A DNA stretch of 64,000 nucleotides from Corynebacterium caspium DSM 44850 (GTDB lineage Bacteria; Actinomycetota; Actinomycetes; Mycobacteriales; Mycobacteriaceae): positions 558,001 to 622,000 of the forward strand of contig NZ_CP047118.1 in assembly GCF_030440555.1 (NCBI RefSeq), written 5' to 3'. Shown here in pieces: positions 50,693 through 60,917 of this stretch. Below the pieces are notes generated by a model. The model was not told the DNA's origin. It searched no databases and was given only the letters and a program-made list of their open reading frames with translations. The position numbers were made by a program, and so were the translations under genes. Every line of letters begins with the position of its first letter. Position 1 is the first letter of the stretch.

Positions 50693-51736
50693 ATGGGTAA
50701 GCACAGTCGCGAATCGGGGCGCAGAAATTCGCGTGCGCTTGCATTTGGCGTAGCTTCGGGGATTTTTGCGCTTAACTGCAGTGTTTTAGTTCCGGCTTTA
50801 GCAACAGATCTTGATGAATTAATCCATCAACTTGAAGAATCCTCACGCGCAGCTACTTCTTTGAACGAGGAAGTAAAAGCTTTAGAAGAAAATATTGCTA
50901 ATAAGCAGCATGATGTAGACCTAGCAAGAGAACAAGCCCATCATGCAGCAGATGAAGCGACCTTGGCGCTACAAGCCCAAGCTGGGTATCGCGTTGAAAT
51001 AAATCGCATTGCTAGTTCTAAATATCGAGGAGCACTAAAGCATCCCGGAGTAGCTCATTTAGGTGCAAAGAATCCACAAATAGCTTTGGATCGAAAGTCC
51101 TATTTGGAATTATTAGCAAGAGATACTGAGCGCACCGCCTCTAATCTTTCCTTGGCTACTCAAATCGCCACCGAAAAACATAATATTGCTTCGCGCGCTG
51201 CCGCTGCCGCAGAATTTGAGCGTAATGAGTTAAATCTGCGCTTAGATAAGCTTCGCAAAGAATCGGAAGATCTAAAGCAGCGCGCAGATAGCTTGATGGC
51301 ACAGATTGATGCCTTAGATACTGCACAACGTCAAGCGTGGATAGATAAAAACGGCCCAGCTAATCCTGAATTAGCCAAAATGCTACAAGAGCATGCAACT
51401 TCAGGCGTGGTTCAGGCAGCACTTAGTAAAATTGGGTCCCCCTATAGCTGGGGAGCGGTGGGGCCAGATGCTTTTGACTGCTCTGGACTAATGGTTTGGG
51501 CTTATAACCAACAAGGTAAATCGATTCCACGCACCTCCCAAGCGCAATTATCTGGGGGAATGCCAGTAAATAAAGCAGAACTGCAACCGGGAGATATTGT
51601 GGCCTTTTTCCCTGGGGCCACCCATGTAGGAATGTATATAGGCGAAGGCAAGATTGTTCACGCCTCAGACTACGGAATTCCTGTTCAAGTAGTCTCAGTG
51701 GACTCCATGCCATTTGCTGGTGCAGCGCGATACTAA
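50693..51736 (+). CDS. Coiled-coil NlpC/P60 endopeptidase (RipA-like)
   Basis: The 347-residue protein has an export signal ending near ALAT, a long coiled-coil region (about residues 40-220), and a C-terminal NlpC/P60 domain with catalytic Cys in DCSGLMVWAY and His in ATHVGMYIG. In mycobacteria and corynebacteria this type is held inactive by its coiled coil until activated by FtsEX, which is encoded at 3.1-4.7 kb here; the link is inference. AGGGGAG precedes the ATG. Confidence 0.92.
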   Translation: MGKHSRESGRRNSRALAFGVASGIFALNCSVLVPALATDLDELIHQLEESSRAATSLNEEVKALEENIANKQHDVDLAREQAHHAADEATLALQAQAGYRVEINRIASSKYRGALKHPGVAHLGAKNPQIALDRKSYLELLARDTERTASNLSLATQIATEKHNIASRAAAAAEFERNELNLRLDKLRKESEDLKQRADSLMAQIDALDTAQRQAWIDKNGPANPELAKMLQEHATSGVVQAALSKIGSPYSWGAVGPDAFDCSGLMVWAYNQQGKSIPRTSQAQLSGGMPVNKAELQPGDIVAFFPGATHVGMYIGEGKIVHASDYGIPVQVVSVDSMPFAGAARY

Positions 51737-51747
51737 CTGTTGAAAAT

Positions 51748-52860
51748 ATGGCCGCAATTTTATTAGTAACCAATGACTTCCCGCCGCGTATCGGTGGGAT
51801 TCAGTCATATCTACGCGATTATCTAAAACAATTAGACCCAGCGGAGGTAATCGTATTTGCCTCCACACAAGACACCGCGGCCGCAGCAACCTACGACGCT
51901 AATTTGCCTTATAAAGTAGTGCGTTATCCGCAAAAGGTTATGCTGCCCACCCCAGCAGTGCGTAGGAAAATGCAAGCCCTAATCAAAGAACACCAGATAA
52001 AAACCGTATGGTTTGGAGCGGCCGCACCGTTAGCCGTATTAGGAAAAGCAGCAAAAAAAGCTGGGGCAAAAAAGGTTGTAGCCACTACACATGGCCATGA
52101 AGTCGGTTGGTCAATGCTGCCGGGCGCGCGCCAAGCACTGCGCTATATAGGGCATTCAGCAGATACCATTACCTATATTTCTGAATACACCTTGAGACGT
52201 TTTCGTAGTGCTTTTGGAAAAGATCTGCACTATCAATGGATGCCCTCAGGAGTCGATATCGATTTTTATCGACCCGCTAGCGTCGCTGAAATAGCCCAGA
52301 CCCGGCAGAAGTTCCAAATACCTGCCCAGGCTCAAGTGATTACTTGTGTTTCTCGATTAGTGCCCAGAAAAGGCCAAGACCAGCTGATTAAAGCTATAAG
52401 GGAAATTCCAAGCGCTCAGTTATTGATAGTCGGCCAAGGAAGATATCTAAAACGCCTGCAAAAACTAGCCCAGCCAGTAGGCGATAGAGTGCGCTTCCTT
52501 GGCCGACTGAGTCATACAGATATGCGCGATATCATTGCCGCCTCAGATATTTTTGCGATGCCAGCCCGTACTCGCGGCGCCGGACTAGATGTAGAAGGCT
52601 TGGGAATTGTTTATTTGGAAGCACAAGCCTGTGGCATTCCAGTACTTGCTGGAAATTCTGGTGGTGCTCCAGAAACCGTGACGGCAAGCACCGGGGTAGT
52701 AGTTAATGGGCGCCGCACTGGTGAAATAGTGCGGGAATTAAATATCTTATTAGCAAATTCACAACTGCGGGCAGAGATGGGAAACGCAGGTAGGCAGGAG
52801 ATTTTGGCCCATTGGACCTGGCAAGAAATGGGTAAAATTATCCGCCGTACTCTCCTTTGA
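51748..52860 (+). CDS. pimB: Phosphatidylinositol mannoside mannosyltransferase
   Basis: The 370-residue GT-B, GT4-family glycosyltransferase adds the second mannose to phosphatidylinositol mannoside from GDP-mannose. The N-terminal ATNDFPPRIGGIQSYL-type motif (here VTNDFPPRIGGIQ) and the C-terminal EGLGIVYLEAQACG motif, which binds the nucleotide sugar, are clear. Order after two NlpC/P60 genes and before glk is the corynebacterial one. It begins 11 bases after the previous stop. Related enzymes of lipomannan synthesis can be confused with it. Confidence 0.9.
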   Translation: MAAILLVTNDFPPRIGGIQSYLRDYLKQLDPAEVIVFASTQDTAAAATYDANLPYKVVRYPQKVMLPTPAVRRKMQALIKEHQIKTVWFGAAAPLAVLGKAAKKAGAKKVVATTHGHEVGWSMLPGARQALRYIGHSADTITYISEYTLRRFRSAFGKDLHYQWMPSGVDIDFYRPASVAEIAQTRQKFQIPAQAQVITCVSRLVPRKGQDQLIKAIREIPSAQLLIVGQGRYLKRLQKLAQPVGDRVRFLGRLSHTDMRDIIAASDIFAMPARTRGAGLDVEGLGIVYLEAQACGIPVLAGNSGGAPETVTASTGVVVNGRRTGEIVRELNILLANSQLRAEMGNAGRQEILAHWTWQEMGKIIRRTLL

Positions 52861-52935
52861 AGCCGACACAGGTAGATAACTCTCCTATACTGAAATAATT
52901 GACCATTAATCAAAGACCGTCATTGGAGAAAACAC

Positions 52936-53943
52936 ATGTCCGCTTCGCCCTCCAAGCTGTCCCCACTAGCACCTGGTGTCGACAGCCACGCCAAGGCGAT
53001 CGGTTTTGATATCGGGGGAACTAATATGCGGGCTGGGGTAGTAACTGCAAAAGGCGAAATCCTTGACCAAGTATCTGCGCCGACCCCACGCACTCCAGCG
53101 GAAATGGAAAAAGGAATATCTTGGGCAGTAGATATTCTGCGCGAAAAACATGAAATTAATTCGGTGGGCTTAGCTATTGCCGGCTTCCTCGACCCCGAAT
53201 GTGAAATTATAAGATTCGCCCCACACTTGCCCTGGCGAGATGCCCCCGTACGTAAAATATTGCAAAACAGTTTAGGTCTTCCAGTGCGTCTAGAACATGA
53301 CGCTAATTCCGCAGCTTGGGGTGAATACCGCTTTGGAGCAGCCCGAGGGGTAGATACTTGGGTGCTCTTCGCTCTGGGCACCGGAATTGGCGCCACCTTA
53401 ATGACTAAAGGCGAAATATTCCGCGGGGCCTACGGTACCGCCCCAGAATTTGGACACCTGACAGTAGTTCCCGGAGGCAGAGCTTGCCCCTGCGGCAAAC
53501 TCGGATGTTTGGAAAGATACTGCTCAGGAACTGCATTAGTAGATTCTGCAATTCAGCTAGTACATGACCGACGTTTTGTGGGCAGCAAATTAGCAGACTT
53601 GGTGCGAAGAGATCCAGCCACCGTAAGAGGTATCGATATTATGAATGCAGCCCGACAAGGCGATGTCGCAGGTCAAGCAGTAGTCGAAGATTTTTCCGAA
53701 TGGCTCGGCGAAGGCCTCTCGATTGTCGCCGATATTTTGGATCCAGAGCTCATAGTTTTAGGTGGAGGAGTTTCTCGCGATGCTGATCTATACCTAGAAG
53801 CGAGCAAAGAAAAAATGGCCTCAAAAATTGTAGGAACCGGATATCGTCCTTTAGCTCGCATTGAAGTAGCTGAATTGGGCGCTGATGCCGGTATGATCGG
53901 GGTAGCCGACCTGGCCCGGACGTCTGCAAGTGACCAGCACTAA
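52936..53943 (+). CDS. glk: ROK-family glucokinase
   Basis: The 335-residue enzyme phosphorylates glucose with ATP or polyphosphate. The ATP-binding DIGGTNMRAG motif is near residue 25, and the ROK zinc motif CPCGKLGC follows the substrate His region (PEFGHL). There is no N-terminal DNA-binding domain, so it is a kinase and not a ROK repressor. TTGGAG precedes the ATG by eight bases. Confidence 0.92.
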   Translation: MSASPSKLSPLAPGVDSHAKAIGFDIGGTNMRAGVVTAKGEILDQVSAPTPRTPAEMEKGISWAVDILREKHEINSVGLAIAGFLDPECEIIRFAPHLPWRDAPVRKILQNSLGLPVRLEHDANSAAWGEYRFGAARGVDTWVLFALGTGIGATLMTKGEIFRGAYGTAPEFGHLTVVPGGRACPCGKLGCLERYCSGTALVDSAIQLVHDRRFVGSKLADLVRRDPATVRGIDIMNAARQGDVAGQAVVEDFSEWLGEGLSIVADILDPELIVLGGGVSRDADLYLEASKEKMASKIVGTGYRPLARIEVAELGADAGMIGVADLARTSASDQH

Positions 53944-53979
53944 ACCAGTTCTTCCAAACCTAGAAAGCGCTAGATACCC

Positions 53980-54732
53980 ATGAAAAATAAATGGTATTCC
54001 CTATTTAAATATGTGCTCGTGGGCCCAGCGCTTCGCGTTTGGAATCGCCCCACTATGGACGGACGAGAAAAAATTCCGGCCACCGGAGCTGCAATCATGG
54101 CCTCCAACCACCAGTCCGTATTTGATTCCTTCTTCTTTCCGCTCATGTGTCCCCGCCAAATCCAATTCCCGGCCAAAGCTGAATATTTTCGCGGCACCGG
54201 ACTAAGCGGAGCTTTTAAACGGTGGTTCTTCACCGCGCTAAATCAAGTACCAGTAGATCGCAGTGATAAAGCCTCTGGCGATGCCATGATTAAAACCGCA
54301 TCTGTCATCTTGAATCGCGGAGACGTCTTTGGAATCTACCCGGAAGGCACCCGTTCCCCAGATGGGCGTATCTACCGTGGACGTACCGGAATGGCGCGAA
54401 TTGCCGTAGCTACCGGGGCGCCAATTTACCCCATTGGCATGATTGGGGCCCGCGATGCCAACCCCATAGGCACCATTATCTTAAGGCCGAAAAAAGTACG
54501 CATAGTAGTCGGCGATGCAATCGAACCAATAAAATGGCTAACTGCACAAGGTTATGAAGATCTAAACAGTAAAGAAGCCATTCGTGCTCTAACTGACCAC
54601 GTAATGCACACTCTTTCTCATCTAACTGGATACCCATATGTAGATGTCTATGGCAGCGAAGTTCGCAAATCCTTAGATAACGGGTTGGGATATCCTGCAG
54701 GTGCGCATCTTTCAGATAGCGTGCAATACTAA
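53980..54732 (+). CDS. plsC: 1-acyl-sn-glycerol-3-phosphate acyltransferase
   Basis: The 250-residue membrane-associated enzyme makes phosphatidic acid. It has the catalytic HX4D motif (NHQSVFD) and the substrate motif YPEGTRSPDG. Position downstream of pimB and glk is conserved in corynebacteria. Acceptors other than lysophosphatidate are possible for actinobacterial paralogues. Confidence 0.92.
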   Translation: MKNKWYSLFKYVLVGPALRVWNRPTMDGREKIPATGAAIMASNHQSVFDSFFFPLMCPRQIQFPAKAEYFRGTGLSGAFKRWFFTALNQVPVDRSDKASGDAMIKTASVILNRGDVFGIYPEGTRSPDGRIYRGRTGMARIAVATGAPIYPIGMIGARDANPIGTIILRPKKVRIVVGDAIEPIKWLTAQGYEDLNSKEAIRALTDHVMHTLSHLTGYPYVDVYGSEVRKSLDNGLGYPAGAHLSDSVQY

Positions 54733-54894
54733 CGATACCCAGGCTCTGCCACAGAGCTCTCCGCCATAAACACCCCGCAAGCAAGCTCTATAAGGCCAGG
54801 CTATCCACGCTTTAAACTGTCTAGCTAAGCGTTTAGCATGAGGAGTCACTTAAGGCTAGGTTATAGCGGAAAAGTTTTAGGAGTGCTCTTTATC

Positions 54895-56091
54895 GTGACC
54901 TCGATTTCGCAGCGTCAAGGGGCAGCTGTTCCAGCAGAGAGCAGTGCTCCCAGCGAAAATCGGAAATCGACATTCAAAGATCGCCTTGATTGGCCGGATG
55001 TAGCTAAAGGTATCTCAATTGTCGGGGTAGTAGTACTTCATATTTGTCTGGTAATTCCGGGGGGAATGGATACTTTATGGGCCGGATTTAATCACATCCT
55101 AGATCCTTTCCGGATGCCCTTATTTTTCTTGGTATCGGGAATGTTTTCCACCAAAGTGCTGCAGATGACGGGATGGCAATTATTTTCCCGGCGCTTGTGG
55201 TATTTCATCATTCCTTATGTTTTTTGGATGCCAATAGAGAAATTCCTCAAATATTTAGAATGGAATAGAAATTTTGAAACCCCTATGCCTAAATGGAGTG
55301 AAGGCTATGGGCTTTCTTATCTAAATGGAGAATCTATGTACTGGTTTCTCCACGCACTAGTTGTTTTTAATATTTTACTTTGGCTTAGCCGGCTAGTACC
55401 TAAATATTGGGCAATCCCTCTTAGCTTCACTCCGCTACTACTGTTGCCGTGGAATCAAGAGTTTGCCTTTATTGGCAAGCTTATTATGTACCTGCCGATA
55501 TTCTTTTTAGGGTGCTATTTTTCTAAACTCATCAAACATAGGTCTTCCAGATCTTATATTGCGCAACATCCGCGCACTCTCTTAGTTGCTGCGGCTGCAT
55601 ATGTATTTGGTTTTGGGATTTATGCCGCCTGGTATTTGATCGCTGAAACTGAGATTGAACCTATAGGGTGGCCATTGCTTGGCGACGATATCACCGGGGC
55701 AGAGTTATGGCTGGTAGCTCGCCTAGTTGGCCAAATCCTCATGCTCCCTGCCGGGGTATTAGCGATGGTATTAATCGCTAAGCTGCCATATATTTCCGCT
55801 ACCTTGCAGTTTTTAGGCCGGCATACTTTGCCAATTTATTTGGCGCATCCCATAGCGCTAACACTGTTTTTCTACCTCCCATTGCGCTTAGATACCTCCT
55901 TAGAGGCCACGCAACATATGGGAACCTATATGGCATCGCCTAATTTTTGGATAGTCATATCCCTATTAGTGAGTGCAGCTGGTAGCTATTTCATGTGGTC
56001 ATTACAGCGGCTACCCATCATAAAGTGGACTATTAAACCGCCAGCTATTGCTAAACTGCCAGTTTATTGGCATGCCTTGCAGCGTCGATAA
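54895..56091 (+). CDS. Acyltransferase 3 family membrane protein
   Basis: The 398-residue polytopic protein has about ten transmembrane helices and the family's N-terminal region (RLDWPDVAKGISIVGVVVLH), where the conserved Arg and His lie, and FFLVSGMF. These enzymes move acetyl or other acyl groups to cell-surface glycans or lipids. The acceptor is unknown; an envelope polysaccharide or glycolipid is likely given the neighbouring genes. I prefer GTG 54895, which has AGGAG 11 bases upstream, to the ATG at 54838. Confidence 0.85.
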   Translation: MTSISQRQGAAVPAESSAPSENRKSTFKDRLDWPDVAKGISIVGVVVLHICLVIPGGMDTLWAGFNHILDPFRMPLFFLVSGMFSTKVLQMTGWQLFSRRLWYFIIPYVFWMPIEKFLKYLEWNRNFETPMPKWSEGYGLSYLNGESMYWFLHALVVFNILLWLSRLVPKYWAIPLSFTPLLLLPWNQEFAFIGKLIMYLPIFFLGCYFSKLIKHRSSRSYIAQHPRTLLVAAAAYVFGFGIYAAWYLIAETEIEPIGWPLLGDDITGAELWLVARLVGQILMLPAGVLAMVLIAKLPYISATLQFLGRHTLPIYLAHPIALTLFFYLPLRLDTSLEATQHMGTYMASPNFWIVISLLVSAAGSYFMWSLQRLPIIKWTIKPPAIAKLPVYWHALQRR

Positions 56092-56171
56092 GTTGCTGAG
56101 ATAGCTCTGGAGCTCTCTAAGCACTAGGCTAGGCGTGTTCCCTGCACAAATTTCGAAGGACCTAAAACCGC

Positions 56172-56702
56172 GTGCGCTTTTTTTATGACACTGAATTCAT
56201 CGAAGACGGACGCACTATAGAGCTGGTATCTATTGGCGTGATTGCTGAAGATGGGCGTGAGTACTACGCCGTTTCCGCCGAATTTGACCCACAATTAGCT
56301 AATAATTGGGTGCGTCAAAACGTATTAGATAAATTGCCTAATCCTAGTGCTTCGGTGTGGAAATCTAAGGCTCAGATTCGAGAAGAACTCATAGAATTTC
56401 TCACCACGCCCTCTGATTCCAGCGATAAATACAGTCCTGGGGTGGAATTATGGGCTTGGGTAGCAGGATATGATCACGTAGTTTTAGCACAACTCTGGGG
56501 CGATATGTCCGCCCTGCCGCGGATCATTCCGCGATATACTCGAGAGCTGAAACAATATTGGGAAATGGCTGGTCAACCGGAATTACCTCGCGGTCCAGTG
56601 GGAAGCCATGATGCCCTTGTTGATGCCCGATATAACCTAGTTAAATTCAAAACATGCATGGCTGCTTTACCTCTTTCGAACTCCAATAAAGTATTGCTCT
56701 AA
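56172..56702 (+). CDS. DEDDh 3'-5' exoribonuclease (Rv2179c family)
   Basis: The 176-residue protein has the DEDD catalytic residues: Asp and Glu in FYDTEFIE at residues 6 and 8, a later Asp in GYDHVV, and the His-Asp pair in GSHDALVDARYN. It matches the small mycobacterial ribonuclease Rv2179c, a founding member of its own family. The genomic position near aroG and pknL also agrees with M. tuberculosis. The start is GTG 56172 with AAGGA upstream. Confidence 0.88.
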   Translation: MRFFYDTEFIEDGRTIELVSIGVIAEDGREYYAVSAEFDPQLANNWVRQNVLDKLPNPSASVWKSKAQIREELIEFLTTPSDSSDKYSPGVELWAWVAGYDHVVLAQLWGDMSALPRIIPRYTRELKQYWEMAGQPELPRGPVGSHDALVDARYNLVKFKTCMAALPLSNSNKVLL

Positions 56703-56727
56703 ATATGAAAATGATTATGTGAGCTAG

Positions 56728-58134
<1,407 letters not shown>

Positions 58135-58163
58135 CAGCTAAAACACTGTCCAAGCTCTTTTAT

Positions 58164-58217
58164 AATCCGCCTGCTAAAACCTTTGGCAATTAGCCAATGG
58201 TACGCAGGCGGATTTTT
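58164..58217 (+). terminator. aroG terminator overlapping the end of pknL
   Basis: AATCCGCCTGC (58164-58174) pairs with GCAGGCGGATT (58204-58214), and an inner stem TTGGC/GCCAA lies in the loop. TTTTT follows on the plus strand. The right arm encodes the last residues of PknL on the other strand, and the pknL stop is in the loop. Confidence 0.8.
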
Positions 58218-60505
58218 GTGTGTGGTTTAACTTCGGTTCCGGGGCGAGGAGATTGAGAAAATACCCGGGCCTCTAAATTACTTGGAGTAGTGCTGGAGTC
58301 ATCTAGCTCCAAACCGGAAGCCTGAAGAATCTCGCGAGCTTCTTCAAAAGTTTTGGCAGTAACCCTAGGTACAGAGATTTTGGCAGGTAATGCCACTACC
58401 ACGCGAGGATCTGCTGGATCCACCAAAGCCCCAGGACTAGGGATTACAGCGAGAACTTCATCCGCACTTTTACCTACTGTGTCGCTAGTTTTAACTGTTT
58501 TATCAATAGTTAACCCGGCATCGGCTAGCATTTTCTTAGCGTCATTAAGAGCTAAAGACCGAATATCTGGAACAGTGAGGGCATTAGATAGTTCCACCTC
58601 AATTGCTGTGCCGCGCCGGGTTTCCACTCCGGCTTCAGGGTGGGTCAAAATTACGTGATCCGCAGCTATGGTGTCTGCAAAGCTATGGGTGGTTTTAGCA
58701 ATTTTTAAACCAGCACCTTCTAGTACTTTTTTAGCTTGTTCCAAGCTCAAACCAGAAATATCTGGCACCTGCACCGGAGCCGGACCTTTGCTGGGATGCA
58801 AAATAATTACACTCCCAGTAGCTACTTCGCGTCCAGCTGTAGGGGTGGTTTCGGCAAGTTCACCTTCGGCAACGGTATCGGAATAAACAGCCTCGCCAAT
58901 TTCGAAATTTAAAGATCTCTTAGTTAATAAAGCCTGGTAACTTGCCAGCGTGGCATGCTCGGGCACAGCTGGTATTTGGGGCTTCCCTAAAGAAACTAAA
59001 ACTGCTATTTCAGAGCCGCGGACTGCCTTTTGCCGCACATCAGGATCAGTGGCAATAATGGTGTTTTTTGGAGCCTCGTCTGAATATATCTCCTGTGCAG
59101 AAGCGGTGAAACCAGAATCCCTAATAACTGAGACGGCACTTATTTTATCCATCCCAATGACTTGAGGAACTTCTCCATAGCGCCCCGAACCAAACCACCA
59201 TCCGCCAACTGCTACTGCGGCAATCAACCCAAGTGCAATTAGCCACCACAGTGCCAAGAGCCACGGGGATCGATTAGAAAGAGGTTTCGGCGCAGCAGGC
59301 GCACCAGACACCCCAGGCGCCCCAGGCGCACCAGGTGGCGGCTGCAAGGATTCTACATCCGGCTCGAATTGCGCTGGAGATGCGGGAATATTGACCATAG
59401 TTTCTGCTGCCACATGGCTTCGCAAGCTTGGCAAACCCTCTGGTTGCGCCAGGGGCAAAACTGTGGTTTCTCCAGTGCTGTTGCTTAGTTCTGGAGCCGT
59501 AGCAGTTGAGTCTGAATGGTCCTTAAGGCTAGGCAAGGGGCTAATTTCGGTAATAAATCCGGTGGCATTCATCACTGTTGGTAATACCGAAGTATCAGCA
59601 GGGATAGCAGCCGCGCGATGTGCCGCAGAATTACGCGGTACCGGCACCTGGAAGCTAGGCAGCGCTAACTCTCTAGCGACGTCATTTAGGGCTTCTAGAA
59701 ATTCGGCCGCATCCGTAAAGCGGACAGCTGGTTCTCGGGCAGTGGCCGTAGCTACTAGCGCATCTAAGAGGGAAGGAATGCCAGCCATGCGCGCAGAAGG
59801 CGCCGGAACATCAGTATGCAGGCGCGCTTTAGCCTGAGCCAGGGGAGTATCTCCCTTAAAAGGGGTGGTACCAGTGAGCAGCTCAAAAAGTAGGATGCCG
59901 GTGGCATATACATCGGTGGCAGTAGTTATCGGCTCTCCAGAGACTTGTTCTGGGGAAATATAAGCCGGGGTGCCAATGATGTCACTACTTTGCACCTGTG
60001 CAGATTCTAAACTGCGTACTAAGCCGAAATCAGATATTTTTACGACGCCTTCACCACTGATGAGGACATTTTCTGGTTTAATATCCCGGTGTATTAACCC
60101 GGCGCGGTGTGCAGCGTTAAGCCCTGTGAGCACGCCGCGAATAACTTCCACGGCGGCATGCGCAGGCATTGGTCCGCGTTCGGCTAAAAGCTCACGTAAA
60201 GTGCCGCCAGTGATTAGTTCCATAATCAAGAAAACTGGTTGATCCGTGCCAGCTTTCCCGGCACTGAAATCATAAACACCTACCAGATGCGGGTGGCTAA
60301 GCTGTGCCATGGCGCGAGCTTCGCGACGAAAACGGCTGAGGAAAACCGGGTCTGCAGCTAGTTTACGATCCATAACTTTTGCTGCTACCGCACGCCCTAA
60401 ACGCAGGTCAACGCAACGAAATACGGTAGACATTCCCCCGCGGGCAATAGGGTAGTCAATACGGTATCTATCCTCTAGGACGTCGCCTACGTTGAAATCA
60501 GACAT
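58190..60505 (-). CDS. pknL: Serine/threonine protein kinase PknL with PASTA domains
   Basis: The 771-residue transmembrane kinase has an N-terminal Hanks-type domain: glycine loop IARGGMSTVFR near residue 20, Lys43 in AAKVM, catalytic HRDIKPEN, and DFG in ISDFGLV. A Ser/Thr/Pro-rich juxtamembrane region and one transmembrane helix (LLALWWLIALGLIAAVAVGGWW) follow. The extracellular part has about five PASTA repeats, which sense peptidoglycan fragments. ATG 60505 starts the family N-terminus (MSDFNVGDVLEDRY). An upstream extension in the same frame overlaps the divergent gene and is rejected. The gene faces a substrate candidate divergently. Confidence 0.94.
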   Translation of the reverse strand: MSDFNVGDVLEDRYRIDYPIARGGMSTVFRCVDLRLGRAVAAKVMDRKLAADPVFLSRFRREARAMAQLSHPHLVGVYDFSAGKAGTDQPVFLIMELITGGTLRELLAERGPMPAHAAVEVIRGVLTGLNAAHRAGLIHRDIKPENVLISGEGVVKISDFGLVRSLESAQVQSSDIIGTPAYISPEQVSGEPITTATDVYATGILLFELLTGTTPFKGDTPLAQAKARLHTDVPAPSARMAGIPSLLDALVATATAREPAVRFTDAAEFLEALNDVARELALPSFQVPVPRNSAAHRAAAIPADTSVLPTVMNATGFITEISPLPSLKDHSDSTATAPELSNSTGETTVLPLAQPEGLPSLRSHVAAETMVNIPASPAQFEPDVESLQPPPGAPGAPGVSGAPAAPKPLSNRSPWLLALWWLIALGLIAAVAVGGWWFGSGRYGEVPQVIGMDKISAVSVIRDSGFTASAQEIYSDEAPKNTIIATDPDVRQKAVRGSEIAVLVSLGKPQIPAVPEHATLASYQALLTKRSLNFEIGEAVYSDTVAEGELAETTPTAGREVATGSVIILHPSKGPAPVQVPDISGLSLEQAKKVLEGAGLKIAKTTHSFADTIAADHVILTHPEAGVETRRGTAIEVELSNALTVPDIRSLALNDAKKMLADAGLTIDKTVKTSDTVGKSADEVLAVIPSPGALVDPADPRVVVALPAKISVPRVTAKTFEEAREILQASGLELDDSSTTPSNLEARVFSQSPRPGTEVKPHTKIRLRTIG

Positions 60506-60536
60506 GCAACTAGTATGCATTACCGCGCGGATGCAT

Positions 60537-60542
60537 AGAATG
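60537..60542 (+). promoter_or_regulatory. -10 box of the Rv2175c-like gene
   Basis: TAGAAT lies seven bases before GTG 60549, matching the leaderless pattern seen elsewhere in the window. Confidence 0.45.
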
Positions 60543-60548
60543 GCACCC

Positions 60549-60917
60549 GTGACTAACTTAGATCCCAAACCTTTTGAGTTCCCCGCCGATGAATCTCTTA
60601 TGACGTTACCTGCTGCAGCAGAGCGCCTGGAGGTCCCAATTACCCGGCTAATGGATATGCTCAATGCCGGCACTATTATTGCCGTTGATACGCCTGAAGG
60701 CCGCCGTATTCCGGAATTATTTTTTGGACGTCGGCGCACTTTCGCCAAGCGAGTATTAGGAGTTATTTCCCTGCTTCACGATGGCGGCTATTCAGATTCA
60801 GAAATCATCAAATTCTTATTTACCCCTGATGATTCCTTGCCAGGGCGCCCTATTGATGCGCTGCATGGGCATTTAGCACGGGAGGTTCTGCGTCGGGCGC
60901 AGGCGATGATGTTCTAG
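60549..60917 (+). CDS. Rv2175c-like DNA-binding protein
   Basis: The 122-residue protein has an N-terminal winged helix-turn-helix (LPAAAERLEVPITRLMDMLNAG) and a C-terminal helical part (FAKRVLGVISLLHDGGYSDSEIIKFLF). In M. tuberculosis the equivalent Rv2175c is phosphorylated by PknL, which reduces its DNA binding; the adjacent pknL here suggests the same pair. GTG 60549 lies seven bases after TAGAAT. Its last 68 bases overlap the end of the convergent mptA. Confidence 0.88.
   Translation: MTNLDPKPFEFPADESLMTLPAAAERLEVPITRLMDMLNAGTIIAVDTPEGRRIPELFFGRRRTFAKRVLGVISLLHDGGYSDSEIIKFLFTPDDSLPGRPIDALHGHLAREVLRRAQAMMF

Noticed and set aside
54838-54894. N-terminal extension of the acyltransferase 3 protein from ATG 54838
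   Set aside because: No ribosome-binding site before that ATG, while GTG 54895 has AGGAG upstream and the conserved domain starts well after it.
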